Positions 10,073-21,478 of a stretch of 64,000 nucleotides of DNA are shown in pieces (positions within the stretch are counted from its first letter, which is position 1; every line of letters begins with the position of its first letter). The notes beneath the pieces were generated by a model. The model was given only the letters and a program-made list of their open reading frames with translations. It was not told where the DNA came from and did not search any database. The position numbers and the translations under genes were made by a program. This DNA is from Eubacteriales bacterium (lineage in GTDB: Bacteria; Bacillota; Clostridia; Peptostreptococcales; Anaerovoracaceae), in NCBI GenBank assembly GCA_028872475.1, contig JAQYMQ010000021.1, forward strand, positions 1 to 64,000, written 5' to 3'.

Positions 10073-10825
10073 ATGGATAAAAATAACAATAAAAAAATAG
10101 CTTTTGTGACAGGAGGTTCAAGAGGTATAGGTAAAGCCATCGTTGAAAAACTTGGAAAAGAAAACTACTTAGTCGGATTTAATTACGTAAACTCTGAAAA
10201 AAAAGCTAATACCTTTATAAATGAGCTAAAAGCTAACGGTATAGAAGCATTTTGCAAAAAATTTGATGTAAGTGATTATAATCAGACAGCAGAAGCTATC
10301 GAACAGATTCAAGAAGAATATGGAAATATCGATATACTTGTTAATAATGCTGGGATTACAAAAGATAAATTATTTTCAAGAATGAAAGAAGCAGATTTTG
10401 ACAATGTGATAAATACAAACTTAAAAGGAGTCTTCAACTGTACAAAACAAGTTACTAATAAAATGATGCGACAAAAATTTGGAAGAATTATCAATCTTTC
10501 TTCTATTGCAGGCATTATTGGAAATATAGGTCAAGCGAGTTATTCTGCTTCTAAAGCAGGGGTTATTGGCTTTACCAGAACTCTAGCAGCTGAATTAGGC
10601 GGACACGGTATTACAGTAAATGCTATTGCTCCCGGATTTATAAAAACAGACATGACAGATGTATTATCTGAAACTGTAAAAGAGAATATTTTAAATCTTA
10701 TTCCTTTAAAGGATATAGGCCAGCCGGACGATATTGCAAATATGGTTGCTTATCTAGCTGGTGATAGTGGACGATATATCACAGGACAAGTAATAAGTAT
10801 AGATGGCGGATTATCTGCTATATAG
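10073..10825 (+). CDS. fabG: 3-oxoacyl-ACP reductase
   Basis: SDR: TGGSRGIGKAI, NNAGITKD, YSASKAG. Confidence 0.95.
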   Translation: MDKNNNKKIAFVTGGSRGIGKAIVEKLGKENYLVGFNYVNSEKKANTFINELKANGIEAFCKKFDVSDYNQTAEAIEQIQEEYGNIDILVNNAGITKDKLFSRMKEADFDNVINTNLKGVFNCTKQVTNKMMRQKFGRIINLSSIAGIIGNIGQASYSASKAGVIGFTRTLAAELGGHGITVNAIAPGFIKTDMTDVLSETVKENILNLIPLKDIGQPDDIANMVAYLAGDSGRYITGQVISIDGGLSAI

Positions 10826-10835
10826 TGAGGTGTTT

Positions 10836-12065
10836 ATGAGTAGAAGAGTTGTAATTACCGGAGTTGGAGTCATCAGCCCTATCGGTAACAACGTAAATGA
10901 ATTTATTTCTAATATTAAAGCTGGAAAAAACGGAATTGATGAAATTACATTGATGGATACATCTTCAATAAAGACGAAGCTAGCTGCAGAAGTTAAAGAT
11001 TTCGATCCTAAAGCTTTAGGCATCGAAGGCTATAAGAAAAAAGATAGATTTACACAATTTGCTATAGCTGCTGCAAAAGAAGCTATCAAAAATAGTGGTT
11101 ACACGATAACTGACGAAAATAAATTTAGAACAGGTGTTGTTGTTGGCAGTGGAATAGGTGGTCTTCCAACTATTCAAGAAGAATACAATAAACTATTAAA
11201 TAGAGGGCCTCGCCGAATTTCATCTCATTTCATACCAAAAGTAATTGTAAATATGGCATCTGGCAATGTTTCAATAGAACTCGGAACAAGAGGCGTTTGC
11301 GTTTCTGATGTAACTGCCTGCGCTACTGGTACAGATGCTATAGGTCATGCTTTTAGACTGGTAAAAGACGGCTATCAAGATGCTATATTTGCTGGCGGAT
11401 GTGAAGCTACAATTTGCGATCTTGGAATCATTGGATTCGAAGCGATGAATGCAACTAGTTTTTCAACTGACAAAAATAGAGCTTCTATACCTTTCGATAA
11501 GGAACGTAATGGCTTTGTAATGGGTGAAGGCGCCGCCATACTTCTTCTAGAAGATTTAGAATCAGCACAAAAAAGAGGAGCTAACATAATTTGTGAGATT
11601 GTCGGCTTTGGTCAGACAAGTGATGCATACCACATTACAGCTCCTAATCCGGACGGCGAAGGTGCAATGTATGCAATGAAGGCCGCAATTGATGAGGCTA
11701 ACATCGACACTTCTGATGTTGACTACATAAACGCACATGGTACCAGCACGCCATTAAATGATGAAGCTGAAACTACAGCAATAAAGAAATTATTCGGCGA
11801 TTATGCTAAGCAATTACAGATATCGTCGACTAAAAGCATGACCGGACACATGTTAGGTGCTACAGGAGCAATAGAAGCCACAGTTTGTGCTTACGCATTA
11901 AAAGATGAATTTATACCAGCAACAATTAATTACAAGGTAGCCGACGAAAATTGTGATTTAGACTATGTTACGGACGGCACAAGAAATCAAAAAATCAATT
12001 TTGCATTATCTAATTCTCTAGGATTTGGCGGTCATAATTCATGCTTACTATTCAAAAAATACTAG
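10836..12065 (+). CDS. fabF: Beta-ketoacyl-ACP synthase II
   Basis: RRVVITGVGVISPIGN, CATGTDAIG, NAHGTSTPLND, SLGFGGHNS; ATG at 10836. Confidence 0.96.
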   Translation: MSRRVVITGVGVISPIGNNVNEFISNIKAGKNGIDEITLMDTSSIKTKLAAEVKDFDPKALGIEGYKKKDRFTQFAIAAAKEAIKNSGYTITDENKFRTGVVVGSGIGGLPTIQEEYNKLLNRGPRRISSHFIPKVIVNMASGNVSIELGTRGVCVSDVTACATGTDAIGHAFRLVKDGYQDAIFAGGCEATICDLGIIGFEAMNATSFSTDKNRASIPFDKERNGFVMGEGAAILLLEDLESAQKRGANIICEIVGFGQTSDAYHITAPNPDGEGAMYAMKAAIDEANIDTSDVDYINAHGTSTPLNDEAETTAIKKLFGDYAKQLQISSTKSMTGHMLGATGAIEATVCAYALKDEFIPATINYKVADENCDLDYVTDGTRNQKINFALSNSLGFGGHNSCLLFKKY

Positions 12066-12084
12066 AAACTTTTAAGGAGAACTT

Positions 12085-12507
12085 ATGCTCAATATTGAAG
12101 AAATAAAAGCGATAATTCCACATAGATATCCTTTCCTACTTATTGATAAGGTAATAGATGTAGAAGTTGGAAAAAAAGTCCATGCTATCAAAAATGTAAC
12201 TGCAGGAGAACCTTGGTTCCAAGGGCATTTTCCAGATTACAACGTTATGCCCGGTGTGCTATTGGTAGAAGCAATGGCACAGGCAGGAGCTATAGCAATT
12301 TTATCTATGAAGGAACACAAAGGAAAAATAGCTTTCTTTTCTGGTATAAAAGAAGCTAAATTTCGCAAGGAAGTAAGACCTGGAGACACTTTAGATATTA
12401 ACGTTGAAATAATTAAAATGAGAAAAAACTATGGTGTAGGCAAAGGCACTATTACCTGTGACAAAGCTTTATGCGTTGAAGCTGAAATTAGCTTTTTTAT
12501 AGGATAA
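12085..12507 (+). CDS. fabZ: 3-hydroxyacyl-ACP dehydratase
   Basis: [32 protein letters not shown]. Confidence 0.95.
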   Translation: MLNIEEIKAIIPHRYPFLLIDKVIDVEVGKKVHAIKNVTAGEPWFQGHFPDYNVMPGVLLVEAMAQAGAIAILSMKEHKGKIAFFSGIKEAKFRKEVRPGDTLDINVEIIKMRKNYGVGKGTITCDKALCVEAEISFFIG

Positions 12508-12523
12508 TTTATATTACTAATAG

Positions 12524-12556
12524 AGATATTTGTAAAAAATTACAAATATCTTTTTT
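12524..12556 (+). terminator. Intrinsic terminator of the fab operon
   Basis: AGATATTTGTA/TACAAATATCT followed by TTTTT. Confidence 0.85.
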
Positions 12557-12597
12557 ATTTGATTTGATTTTATTGTATGTTCATATTTTTTAGTCAC

Positions 12598-12625
12598 TTG
12601 ACAAATAATATATAAGTAGTAGAAT
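12598..12625 (+). promoter_or_regulatory. groESL promoter (TTGACA-16-TAGAAT)
   Basis: -35/-10-like hexamers just upstream of CIRCE. Confidence 0.65.
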
Positions 12626-12629
12626 AATA

Positions 12630-12656
12630 TTATCACTCGACAAGTTAGAGTGCTAA
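12630..12656. promoter_or_regulatory. CIRCE element (HrcA operator)
   Basis: TTATCACTC-N9-GAGTGCTAA; one mismatch to TTAGCACTC-N9-GAGTGCTAA. Confidence 0.93.
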
Positions 12657-12681
12657 TATCTAATAATTTTGGAGGTAAAAT

Positions 12682-12960
12682 ATGAGTTTTGGAATTAAGC
12701 CATTAGGCGATAAAATCGTAATACAGAGATTAGAAGCAGAAACAAAGACATCTAGCGGAATTATTCTTACATCACAGACAAAAGAAAAGCCACAGATTGC
12801 CGAAGTAGTTGCTATAGGACCTGGAACAGACGAAATAAAAATAGAAGTTGCTGTAGGAGATAATGTTATTTTCACAAATTATGCTGGCACAAATATCAAA
12901 TATGAAGGCGAAGAATATATCATTCTAAGTCAAAAAGATATTCTGGCAATTGTTCAATAA
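12682..12960 (+). CDS. groES: Co-chaperonin GroES
   Basis: IKPLGDKIVIQRLEAETKTSSGI. Confidence 0.97.
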   Translation: MSFGIKPLGDKIVIQRLEAETKTSSGIILTSQTKEKPQIAEVVAIGPGTDEIKIEVAVGDNVIFTNYAGTNIKYEGEEYIILSQKDILAIVQ

Positions 12961-12992
12961 CCACTACAAAATAATTTATAAGGAGAATATAA

Positions 12993-14627
<1,635 letters not shown>

Positions 14628-14658
14628 TCCATTAACATCTACAAATATTATAGACATA

Positions 14659-14700
14659 AAAACACCTGGCAATTTGTTTAACATATTTACCAGGTGTTTT
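14659..14700 (+). terminator. Intrinsic terminator after groEL
   Basis: AAAACACCTGG/CCAGGTGTTTT inverted repeat. Confidence 0.8.
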
Positions 14701-14770
14701 AAAATATTAAAAATTATTGTATACAATTTTCTTCTATAAGCTGCAATTTCTATTTTGGCATAATACACGC

Positions 14771-14989
14771 TTATTTTTTATCACAACTATTTTTATAAAA
14801 TAGTCCAAAAAGAAATAACATTACTGCCATCACAATAACACAAGTGGTCTTTATAAACATAATTGAATATACTCGTAAAAAGTCACCATCTTGTAAGAAA
14901 AACAATGGATTACAAAACACAAAAATAATAAATACAACTGCTAAAATTATTGCAATAAACTTTATTGTCGTCAAAAACTTTTTATCCAT
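14771..14989 (-). CDS. Small two-TM membrane protein, uncharacterised
   Basis: 72 aa, two hydrophobic segments, upstream GAGG-type SD. Confidence 0.5.
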   Translation of the reverse strand: MDKKFLTTIKFIAIILAVVFIIFVFCNPLFFLQDGDFLRVYSIMFIKTTCVIVMAVMLFLFGLFYKNSCDKK

Positions 14990-15064
14990 TCTAAATTACC
15001 TCACTAAATTTTTTACACAAAAACTGTTGTTAAAATTATAACATAGTTGTAGTCAAAAAAAAGT

Positions 15065-16336
15065 CTAATAAACCACCCTATCCAATATTCCTGCCAGCTT
15101 TGCTATTGTAATTCCATAATTAGTCATCGGAATATTTAATTTATCAGTCAACTTCAATCTGTTCATCATATATTTCGAATTAAACATACACCCACCACAG
15201 TGAATAATTAAATCATAGTTACTGTCTTCATCAACGAAGTCTACCCCTCTAACAAAGTCTATGTGCATATCACCATATTTTTTCTTTAGTAGAGCTGGTA
15301 TTTTAACTCTTCCGATATCTTCTTCACTTGGAGCATGAGCACAAGCTTCAGCAATCAAGACCCTTGAATTTTTATTTAAACTATCAATAGCCTTTGCACC
15401 CTCAATAAAAGCACCAATATCTCCTTTATATCCGGCGAATAAAACTGAAAAAGATGTTAATCTGACTTCCTTTGGTAAAATTTCATCAACAATCTTAAAA
15501 GCTTGAGAATCTGTAATAACCAAATCGACGTTTTTAATATTATTTAAAGCATCCCTAAAACTGTCTGTAGTAACACAACTTACAATGCATCCTCTATCAA
15601 GAAGTTCTCTTATAGTCTGAACCTGCGGCAATATCAGTCTTCCCTTTGGAGCTTGAATATCCTGTGGCATTACTAATAATACACTATCTCCCCTTTTAAC
15701 TAGGTTCCTTGTAATAAATACTTCTTCTTCCTTTAGTAAAACACTCAGTTTCTGCAATAAGGCATCAATACCAGCACCTGTCTTAGCATTTACAGCAATT
15801 ATATCATCAGCAAAAATTGCACTCTTAAATTTTTTAATTTCATTATCAAATGAAAAAGTGCTTACTTCAGAGAATTTTTCCAATTTAGAGCTTTTATTTT
15901 GCTCAATCTTCTCATATTCTGCAATTTCCCTTAAATTATAAACCGGTATAATAGGCGTCTCATACTCTGATAACTCGAAATATAGTTTAGAGCTTTCTTC
16001 TAAATTATCTTCTAAAACTAATAAAATAACATCTGCTTTTTTCAGTGCTTCCCTAGTCGCCATCAATCTCTTTTCACCAAGTTTAGTATCATCGCCAAAC
16101 CCTGCTGTATCAACCAATGTAACGGCTCCAACACCACGAAGTTCAATATTTTTATATACGGGATCAGTAGTTGTTCCTTTAATATTTGAAATCAAAGCTA
16201 CTTCTTGGTCACAAAGGGCATTTAATAAAGTAGATTTTCCTGAGTTCGTATTACCTGCTATTACAATATGTTTTCTTATTGCACGAGGTGTTTGCTCCAA
16301 TGTAGATTTTTTAGAATCTAAAATCTCTTTTTCCAT
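15065..16336 (-). CDS. hydF: [FeFe]-hydrogenase H-cluster maturation GTPase HydF
   Basis: P-loop AGNTNSGKSTLLNAL, DTAGFGD, C-terminal CAHAP...HCGGCMFN; adjacent to hydG/hydE. Confidence 0.95.
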   Translation of the reverse strand: MEKEILDSKKSTLEQTPRAIRKHIVIAGNTNSGKSTLLNALCDQEVALISNIKGTTTDPVYKNIELRGVGAVTLVDTAGFGDDTKLGEKRLMATREALKKADVILLVLEDNLEESSKLYFELSEYETPIIPVYNLREIAEYEKIEQNKSSKLEKFSEVSTFSFDNEIKKFKSAIFADDIIAVNAKTGAGIDALLQKLSVLLKEEEVFITRNLVKRGDSVLLVMPQDIQAPKGRLILPQVQTIRELLDRGCIVSCVTTDSFRDALNNIKNVDLVITDSQAFKIVDEILPKEVRLTSFSVLFAGYKGDIGAFIEGAKAIDSLNKNSRVLIAEACAHAPSEEDIGRVKIPALLKKKYGDMHIDFVRGVDFVDEDSNYDLIIHCGGCMFNSKYMMNRLKLTDKLNIPMTNYGITIAKLAGILDRVVY

Positions 16337-17741
16337 CTTTTATTCCCTTTATATATTCTCTTGCCTTTTCCTTAACCTTAGGCTGCTTAATATGCTCAAG
16401 TTCTTCCATTATCTTTTGTTCTCCTAGAGCCTTCGTCTCTTCACTTGCATAATCCTCCAGATATTCATTTAATGTCATTAGTGCATTTGGTAGACAGACA
16501 TTGCAAATCTGCTTGCTCTTACATAGAGACATAAATCTATCTCCAGTCCTTCCTTCACGATAACAAGCTGTACAGAAACTTGGCATATGCCCCTGTTCCA
16601 AAAGCCATTTAACAATGTCGTCCAGCGTTCTCTTATCTGAAATGTCAAATTGTACAGACTCTTCATAAGCAAAGTCATCCTCAACATCACAAGCATATCC
16701 ACCTACACTTGTCTTAGAACCGCCACTGATTTGACTAATACCATACTGTAAAGCTTTTTCTCTACTCTTTTGAGATTCCCTCGTCGAAACAATTAGCCCT
16801 GTATATGGCACTGCAATTCTAAGAAGAGCGACAATCTTTAAGAATAACTCATCACTAAGAGAATTTTCAAATTCTTCCGGATTTATGTCATCAGCAGGAC
16901 AAATTCTCGGGATACTTATTGTATGTGGTCCCACGCCAAATCTAGCTTCAAGATGTTCTGCATGCATAATAATTCCAATAAAATCGTATATGTAATTATT
17001 TAGTCCAAACAACACACCACAGCCTACATCATCAATGCCACCTTCCATTGCTCTATCCATAGCTTCTGTATGCCATGCATAATCGCTCTTTGGTCCGGTA
17101 GGATGTAATTTTTCATAATTTTCTTTATGATATGTCTCCTGGAACAATATGTATGTGCCTATTCCGGCATCTCTAAGCTTAGTATAATTTTCGACAGTAG
17201 TCGCTGCAATATTGACATTAACTCTGCGAATCTCTCCGTTTTTATGCTTTATATCGTATATCGTCTTTATACTATCTAGCAGATATTCCATAGTGTTTAC
17301 GGTATCGTCTTCCCCCATCTCAAGAGCAAGTCGCTTATGTCCCATATCCATTAATGCAATCGCTTCCCTCTTTATTTCTTCCTGAGTAAGCTTCTTTCTT
17401 GGAATCGTTGTATTAGTTGCATGATATGGGCAGTATACACATCCATTGATGCAATAGTTTGATAAATACAACGGTGCAAATAATACAATTCTTGAGCCAT
17501 AATAATCTTCTTTAATCTGTTTAGCTAATTTAAAAATTTCCTGCCAAACTTCTTCATATTTACAATGCAATAAATATGCTACTTCCATATGGCTAAGACC
17601 TTTTTCTTCCCTGGCTTTATCTACAATAGCCATATAGAAATCAATCCCTTTGTCCGCTTCTGCTTCTTTGATACATTTTATTATGTGTTCGTGATTAATA
17701 AATTCTTCAGCCTTTGAACTTTTAATATCATATTTATACAT
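16311..17741 (-). CDS. hydG: [FeFe]-hydrogenase H-cluster radical SAM tyrosine lyase HydG
   Basis: CINGCVYCPYHATN radical-SAM motif, C-terminal CTACYREGRTGDRFM; start MYKYD at 17741. Confidence 0.95.
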   Translation of the reverse strand: MYKYDIKSSKAEEFINHEHIIKCIKEAEADKGIDFYMAIVDKAREEKGLSHMEVAYLLHCKYEEVWQEIFKLAKQIKEDYYGSRIVLFAPLYLSNYCINGCVYCPYHATNTTIPRKKLTQEEIKREAIALMDMGHKRLALEMGEDDTVNTMEYLLDSIKTIYDIKHKNGEIRRVNVNIAATTVENYTKLRDAGIGTYILFQETYHKENYEKLHPTGPKSDYAWHTEAMDRAMEGGIDDVGCGVLFGLNNYIYDFIGIIMHAEHLEARFGVGPHTISIPRICPADDINPEEFENSLSDELFLKIVALLRIAVPYTGLIVSTRESQKSREKALQYGISQISGGSKTSVGGYACDVEDDFAYEESVQFDISDKRTLDDIVKWLLEQGHMPSFCTACYREGRTGDRFMSLCKSKQICNVCLPNALMTLNEYLEDYASEETKALGEQKIMEELEHIKQPKVKEKAREYIKGIKDGKRDFRF

Positions 17742-18786
17742 ACAAATCCTCCTTATAATTTCCAATTTGCATATCAGGTATAAAACCAACTTTCCTAATT
17801 CTTTCCTTTAATTTTTCTAAATTATTTTCTTGTGTAACTTTATAATCTTTTTTGTCATTATAAATAGCATATTTTTTTCGCTTCTCTTCAGGAGATATAT
17901 TCGGCATAATTACATTTCCACCAGCTTGCAAGCCTCTTTCTAAAGCATATTCATCAAGCGTAGATAACGCTGTTGTAATTGGCAACAATACATTGTGATT
18001 AACCAGCCTGACTAAACTTAGTACATAATAAGTAAAATCCGGCTTACCATTGCTGAAATTTGCAAAAGGTGTATCCCGATGATGTATGAATGGACCAAGC
18101 CCTACCATCTGAGGTTTCAATTCCTGTATAAACATTAAATCGCTAGCTATATTTTCAATTGTTTGATACGGAGAACCTATCATCATACCTGCACCGACTT
18201 GATATCCCAGTTCTTTTAATGTGTAAATACATTTTTTTCGGTCATTACCACTCATCGAGTTGGGATGTAGTTTTTCATAATGATTAAGATCTGCCGTCTC
18301 ATGGCGTAATAAATATCTATCCGCACCTGCCTCTCTCATTTTTTTATAACTTTCATAAGATTTTTCTCCAAGAGAAAGAGTCACAGCTATATCGTTATAT
18401 TGCGATTTAATTGTATTTACAACATCTATAACGAAATCATCACACTGAATCGGATCTTCACCACCTTGCATAACAATAGTTCTAAAACCTAAATAATATG
18501 CTTGGTTTACAGAATCCAATATTTCTTCTTTATTCAATCGATACCTTTGAGCCTTATTATTAGAAACACGTAATCCACAATAATAGCAATCTCTTCTACA
18601 GTAGGAACTTATCTCAATTAAAGCACGAAAATATACGCTCCTTGCATAGATTTCCTCCCGTTTTTTTAAAGCATAGAAAAAGGCTTCTTCTTCATACTTT
18701 TCTTTACTACTTAGAAGTTCTATAAAAGAATCTTTATCTAGCTGCTGTCCTTCATATAATTGTTTAATCAGATTTTTGTCCTGCAA
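17734..18786 (-). CDS. hydE: [FeFe]-hydrogenase H-cluster radical SAM maturase HydE
   Basis: SSYCRRDCYYCGLR, EDPIQCDD; overlaps hydG start. Confidence 0.94.
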   Translation of the reverse strand: MQDKNLIKQLYEGQQLDKDSFIELLSSKEKYEEEAFFYALKKREEIYARSVYFRALIEISSYCRRDCYYCGLRVSNNKAQRYRLNKEEILDSVNQAYYLGFRTIVMQGGEDPIQCDDFVIDVVNTIKSQYNDIAVTLSLGEKSYESYKKMREAGADRYLLRHETADLNHYEKLHPNSMSGNDRKKCIYTLKELGYQVGAGMMIGSPYQTIENIASDLMFIQELKPQMVGLGPFIHHRDTPFANFSNGKPDFTYYVLSLVRLVNHNVLLPITTALSTLDEYALERGLQAGGNVIMPNISPEEKRKKYAIYNDKKDYKVTQENNLEKLKERIRKVGFIPDMQIGNYKEDLYV

Positions 18787-18844
18787 ACATATCTCCTTAG
18801 ATAATCATTTCACTAAATAATAGCTCTACTAATTAATCAAACCC

Positions 18845-19330
18845 TTAGATAATCGAGCCGCTTACAACCGGTATAATTTTTACAAGGTTATCAAAACTTA
18901 TCTCTACCTGATAACCAATTTTCCCGGCGCTACAAATTACTGTTTTAAAACTTTTATGGCTTTCATCGATAAATGTTCGATATACCTTCTTCATACCAAT
19001 CGGTGAACATCCCCCATGAATATATCCTGTCAAAGGAAGCAATTCCCTAGATTTAATCATTTCAACATTTTTAACTCCAGCTAAAACTGCTGCCTTTTTT
19101 AAGTTCAATTCACTTGCGCTGGGCACCATAAATACAAGAATTTCTCCCGTATTAGCTCTTACAACTAACGTCTTAAATACTTGCATTGGATCTTGATTCA
19201 TTACCTCAGCAACTTCAATTCCGCTGATTGCATCCGTATCAACGTATGAATGCTCCGTATAATTTATTTTAGCAGCATCAAGAATTCGCATAACATTAGT
19301 CTTTTCAATCTTATTATTTTTCTTTGCCAT
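18845..19330 (-). CDS. ybaK: YbaK/EbsC-family Cys-tRNA(Pro) deacylase
   Basis: KTLVVR, GYIHGGCSPIGMKK. Confidence 0.9.
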   Translation of the reverse strand: MAKKNNKIEKTNVMRILDAAKINYTEHSYVDTDAISGIEVAEVMNQDPMQVFKTLVVRANTGEILVFMVPSASELNLKKAAVLAGVKNVEMIKSRELLPLTGYIHGGCSPIGMKKVYRTFIDESHKSFKTVICSAGKIGYQVEISFDNLVKIIPVVSGSII

Positions 19331-19400
19331 ACTGTTTTCTCTCCATTTTTCTATCACAAAATGTTATAATTAAATGATTTATAACAGGAGTAAATTGAAA

Positions 19401-20138
19401 ATGTATAATATAAAAATTAATCAATTTGAAGGTCCTTTTGATCTTCTAGTATATCTAATCGAGCAAGCTCGTATGAATATCTACGATATAAGTATATCCG
19501 AAATTACGGAACAATACATTGATAAAATCAAAAAATTACAAGAACTTGATATTGAAATAACGTCAGATTTCATAGTTTTAGCATCTAATCTAATTCAGAT
19601 TAAATCAAAGATGCTACTTCCAAGATTATCTCCTGATGAATCTGAATTTTTATATGAAGATCCACGTAAAGATCTTGTAGAACGGCTAATTGAATATAAG
19701 ACTTTCAAAAATGCCACAGCACATTTGTCCGACTTAGAAAATGAATCACTAAAGATTCACAAAAAACCAAAATCTGACATTTCTACATACACAAATAATC
19801 CTGACGAAACTTTAAACCTAAGTATAGAAGAATTTATATCTGCTTTTTATAAATTTATTACTAAAAAAGAAAAAACAAAAGAAATAAAGGATCGCTATGA
19901 ACATATACCACGAAATCGAATTAGCGACTCACAACGACTCGAACAAATTAAAGATTTATTTAAAGAAATAGGTTTTGAAAAATTGCCTTTTAGTAAGACA
20001 ATTTTTGATAAAGAAGATAATTACGACATTGCTCTTTCATTTGTTACTATCTTAGAATTGGTAAAACAAAACAAGCTAACAGCAGAGCAACAAAGCCTTT
20101 TTGACGAGATATTTCTTCAACAAAAGAAGGAGGTATAA
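19401..20138 (+). CDS. scpA: Segregation and condensation protein A
   Basis: FEGPFDLLVYLIEQARMNIYDISISEITEQY. Confidence 0.94.
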   Translation: MYNIKINQFEGPFDLLVYLIEQARMNIYDISISEITEQYIDKIKKLQELDIEITSDFIVLASNLIQIKSKMLLPRLSPDESEFLYEDPRKDLVERLIEYKTFKNATAHLSDLENESLKIHKKPKSDISTYTNNPDETLNLSIEEFISAFYKFITKKEKTKEIKDRYEHIPRNRISDSQRLEQIKDLFKEIGFEKLPFSKTIFDKEDNYDIALSFVTILELVKQNKLTAEQQSLFDEIFLQQKKEV

Positions 20139-20141
20139 ATA

Positions 20142-20732
20142 ATGTTATCGAACAGAGAAATAAAATCAGCAATTGAATCACTACTCTTTATTTGGGGTGA
20201 GCCTCTTGCAATAAAAATGATTAGCGAAACATTAGATATCAACAAAGAAGATTTAGAAGTAATTATCAGTGAGATGATTGAAGAATATAAGGAATCAAAT
20301 GGTGGCTTAAAAATTAGACGTGTTGATAAAATGCTTCAAATGGTTACATCTAAAGAAAATGATATCTATATCAAAAAATTATGCACTCCAATTAAAACTA
20401 CAAAACTATCACAGGCTGCTTTGGAAGTTCTTACAATCATTACATACAAACAACCTATAACACGTGTAGAAATTGAGAATATAAGAGGCATTAAATGCGA
20501 GAGGGTTTTAGAAGGTTTAATGAAAAAAAATCTCATTTGTGAAAAAGGACGTAGTGACGCTCTTGGAAGACCTATACTATATGGCACTACTACAGCATTC
20601 CTTGAATATATGAATATTAAATCTTTAAAAGATTTACCACCACTAAAAGAATTTGAACGTGATAGCGAAATTCTCGACTATAACGACAATGATGGTCAAA
20701 TCTCTTTTATGACAGATAATAAAGAAAGGTAA
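20142..20732 (+). CDS. scpB: Segregation and condensation protein B
   Basis: IESLLFIWGEPL, EVLTIITYKQPITRVEIENIRG. Confidence 0.94.
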   Translation: MLSNREIKSAIESLLFIWGEPLAIKMISETLDINKEDLEVIISEMIEEYKESNGGLKIRRVDKMLQMVTSKENDIYIKKLCTPIKTTKLSQAALEVLTIITYKQPITRVEIENIRGIKCERVLEGLMKKNLICEKGRSDALGRPILYGTTTAFLEYMNIKSLKDLPPLKEFERDSEILDYNDNDGQISFMTDNKER

Positions 20733-20743
20733 TATAACAAATT

Positions 20744-21466
20744 ATGGTTATTGAAAACTTTAGGCTAAATAAATATATCGCTTCTAGCGGACTGTGTAGC
20801 AGGAGGAAGGCTGATGACTTCATTAAAAATGGAAATGTTAAAGTTAATGGTGTTGTCACTAAAGACTTCAGCTTACAGATATCGACTTTAGACAAGGTTG
20901 AAGTAAACGGTAAACCTATTATTCCTGAAGTTGAAAAATTATACTATGCTTTAAATAAACCTGTTGGCTTTATAACATCAATGGATGATCAATTTGATAG
21001 ACCAACGGTAGCTGAACTCGTTAAAAATATTCCTGCCAGACTTTTTCCGGTAGGTAGACTCGACAATGACACTTCCGGCTTAATTATAATGACTAATGAC
21101 GGGGAATTATCGCAACAACTTGCTCATCCAAAACATAAAACTAACAAAACCTATCTAGCCGTGATTAATGGTGTAATATCTGACAAAAAACTGCGCACAC
21201 TAAAAAACGGCGTGGATATTGGGGGATTTGTAACATCTCCTTGTGAAGCAGAAATCACTAAACAAACAAAAACTTATTCCATTATAAAAATTACTATACA
21301 CGAAGGGAAAAACAGACAAGTTCGAAAGATGTTTACTGCCATTGGTTTTAAAGTTCTTGAACTAAAAAGAATATCTATAGGCAATCTTCCACTTGGACGA
21401 CTTAAGGAAGGCCATTTAAGAAAGTTAGATAAAACAGACCTGGAATTATTAAAAGGTAATATGTAA
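20744..21466 (+). CDS. rluB: 23S rRNA pseudouridine synthase (RluB/RsuA family)
   Basis: S4 domain then VGRLDNDTSGLIIMTNDGEL. Confidence 0.92.
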   Translation: MVIENFRLNKYIASSGLCSRRKADDFIKNGNVKVNGVVTKDFSLQISTLDKVEVNGKPIIPEVEKLYYALNKPVGFITSMDDQFDRPTVAELVKNIPARLFPVGRLDNDTSGLIIMTNDGELSQQLAHPKHKTNKTYLAVINGVISDKKLRTLKNGVDIGGFVTSPCEAEITKQTKTYSIIKITIHEGKNRQVRKMFTAIGFKVLELKRISIGNLPLGRLKEGHLRKLDKTDLELLKGNM

Positions 21467-21478
21467 ATAGGAGAATTT

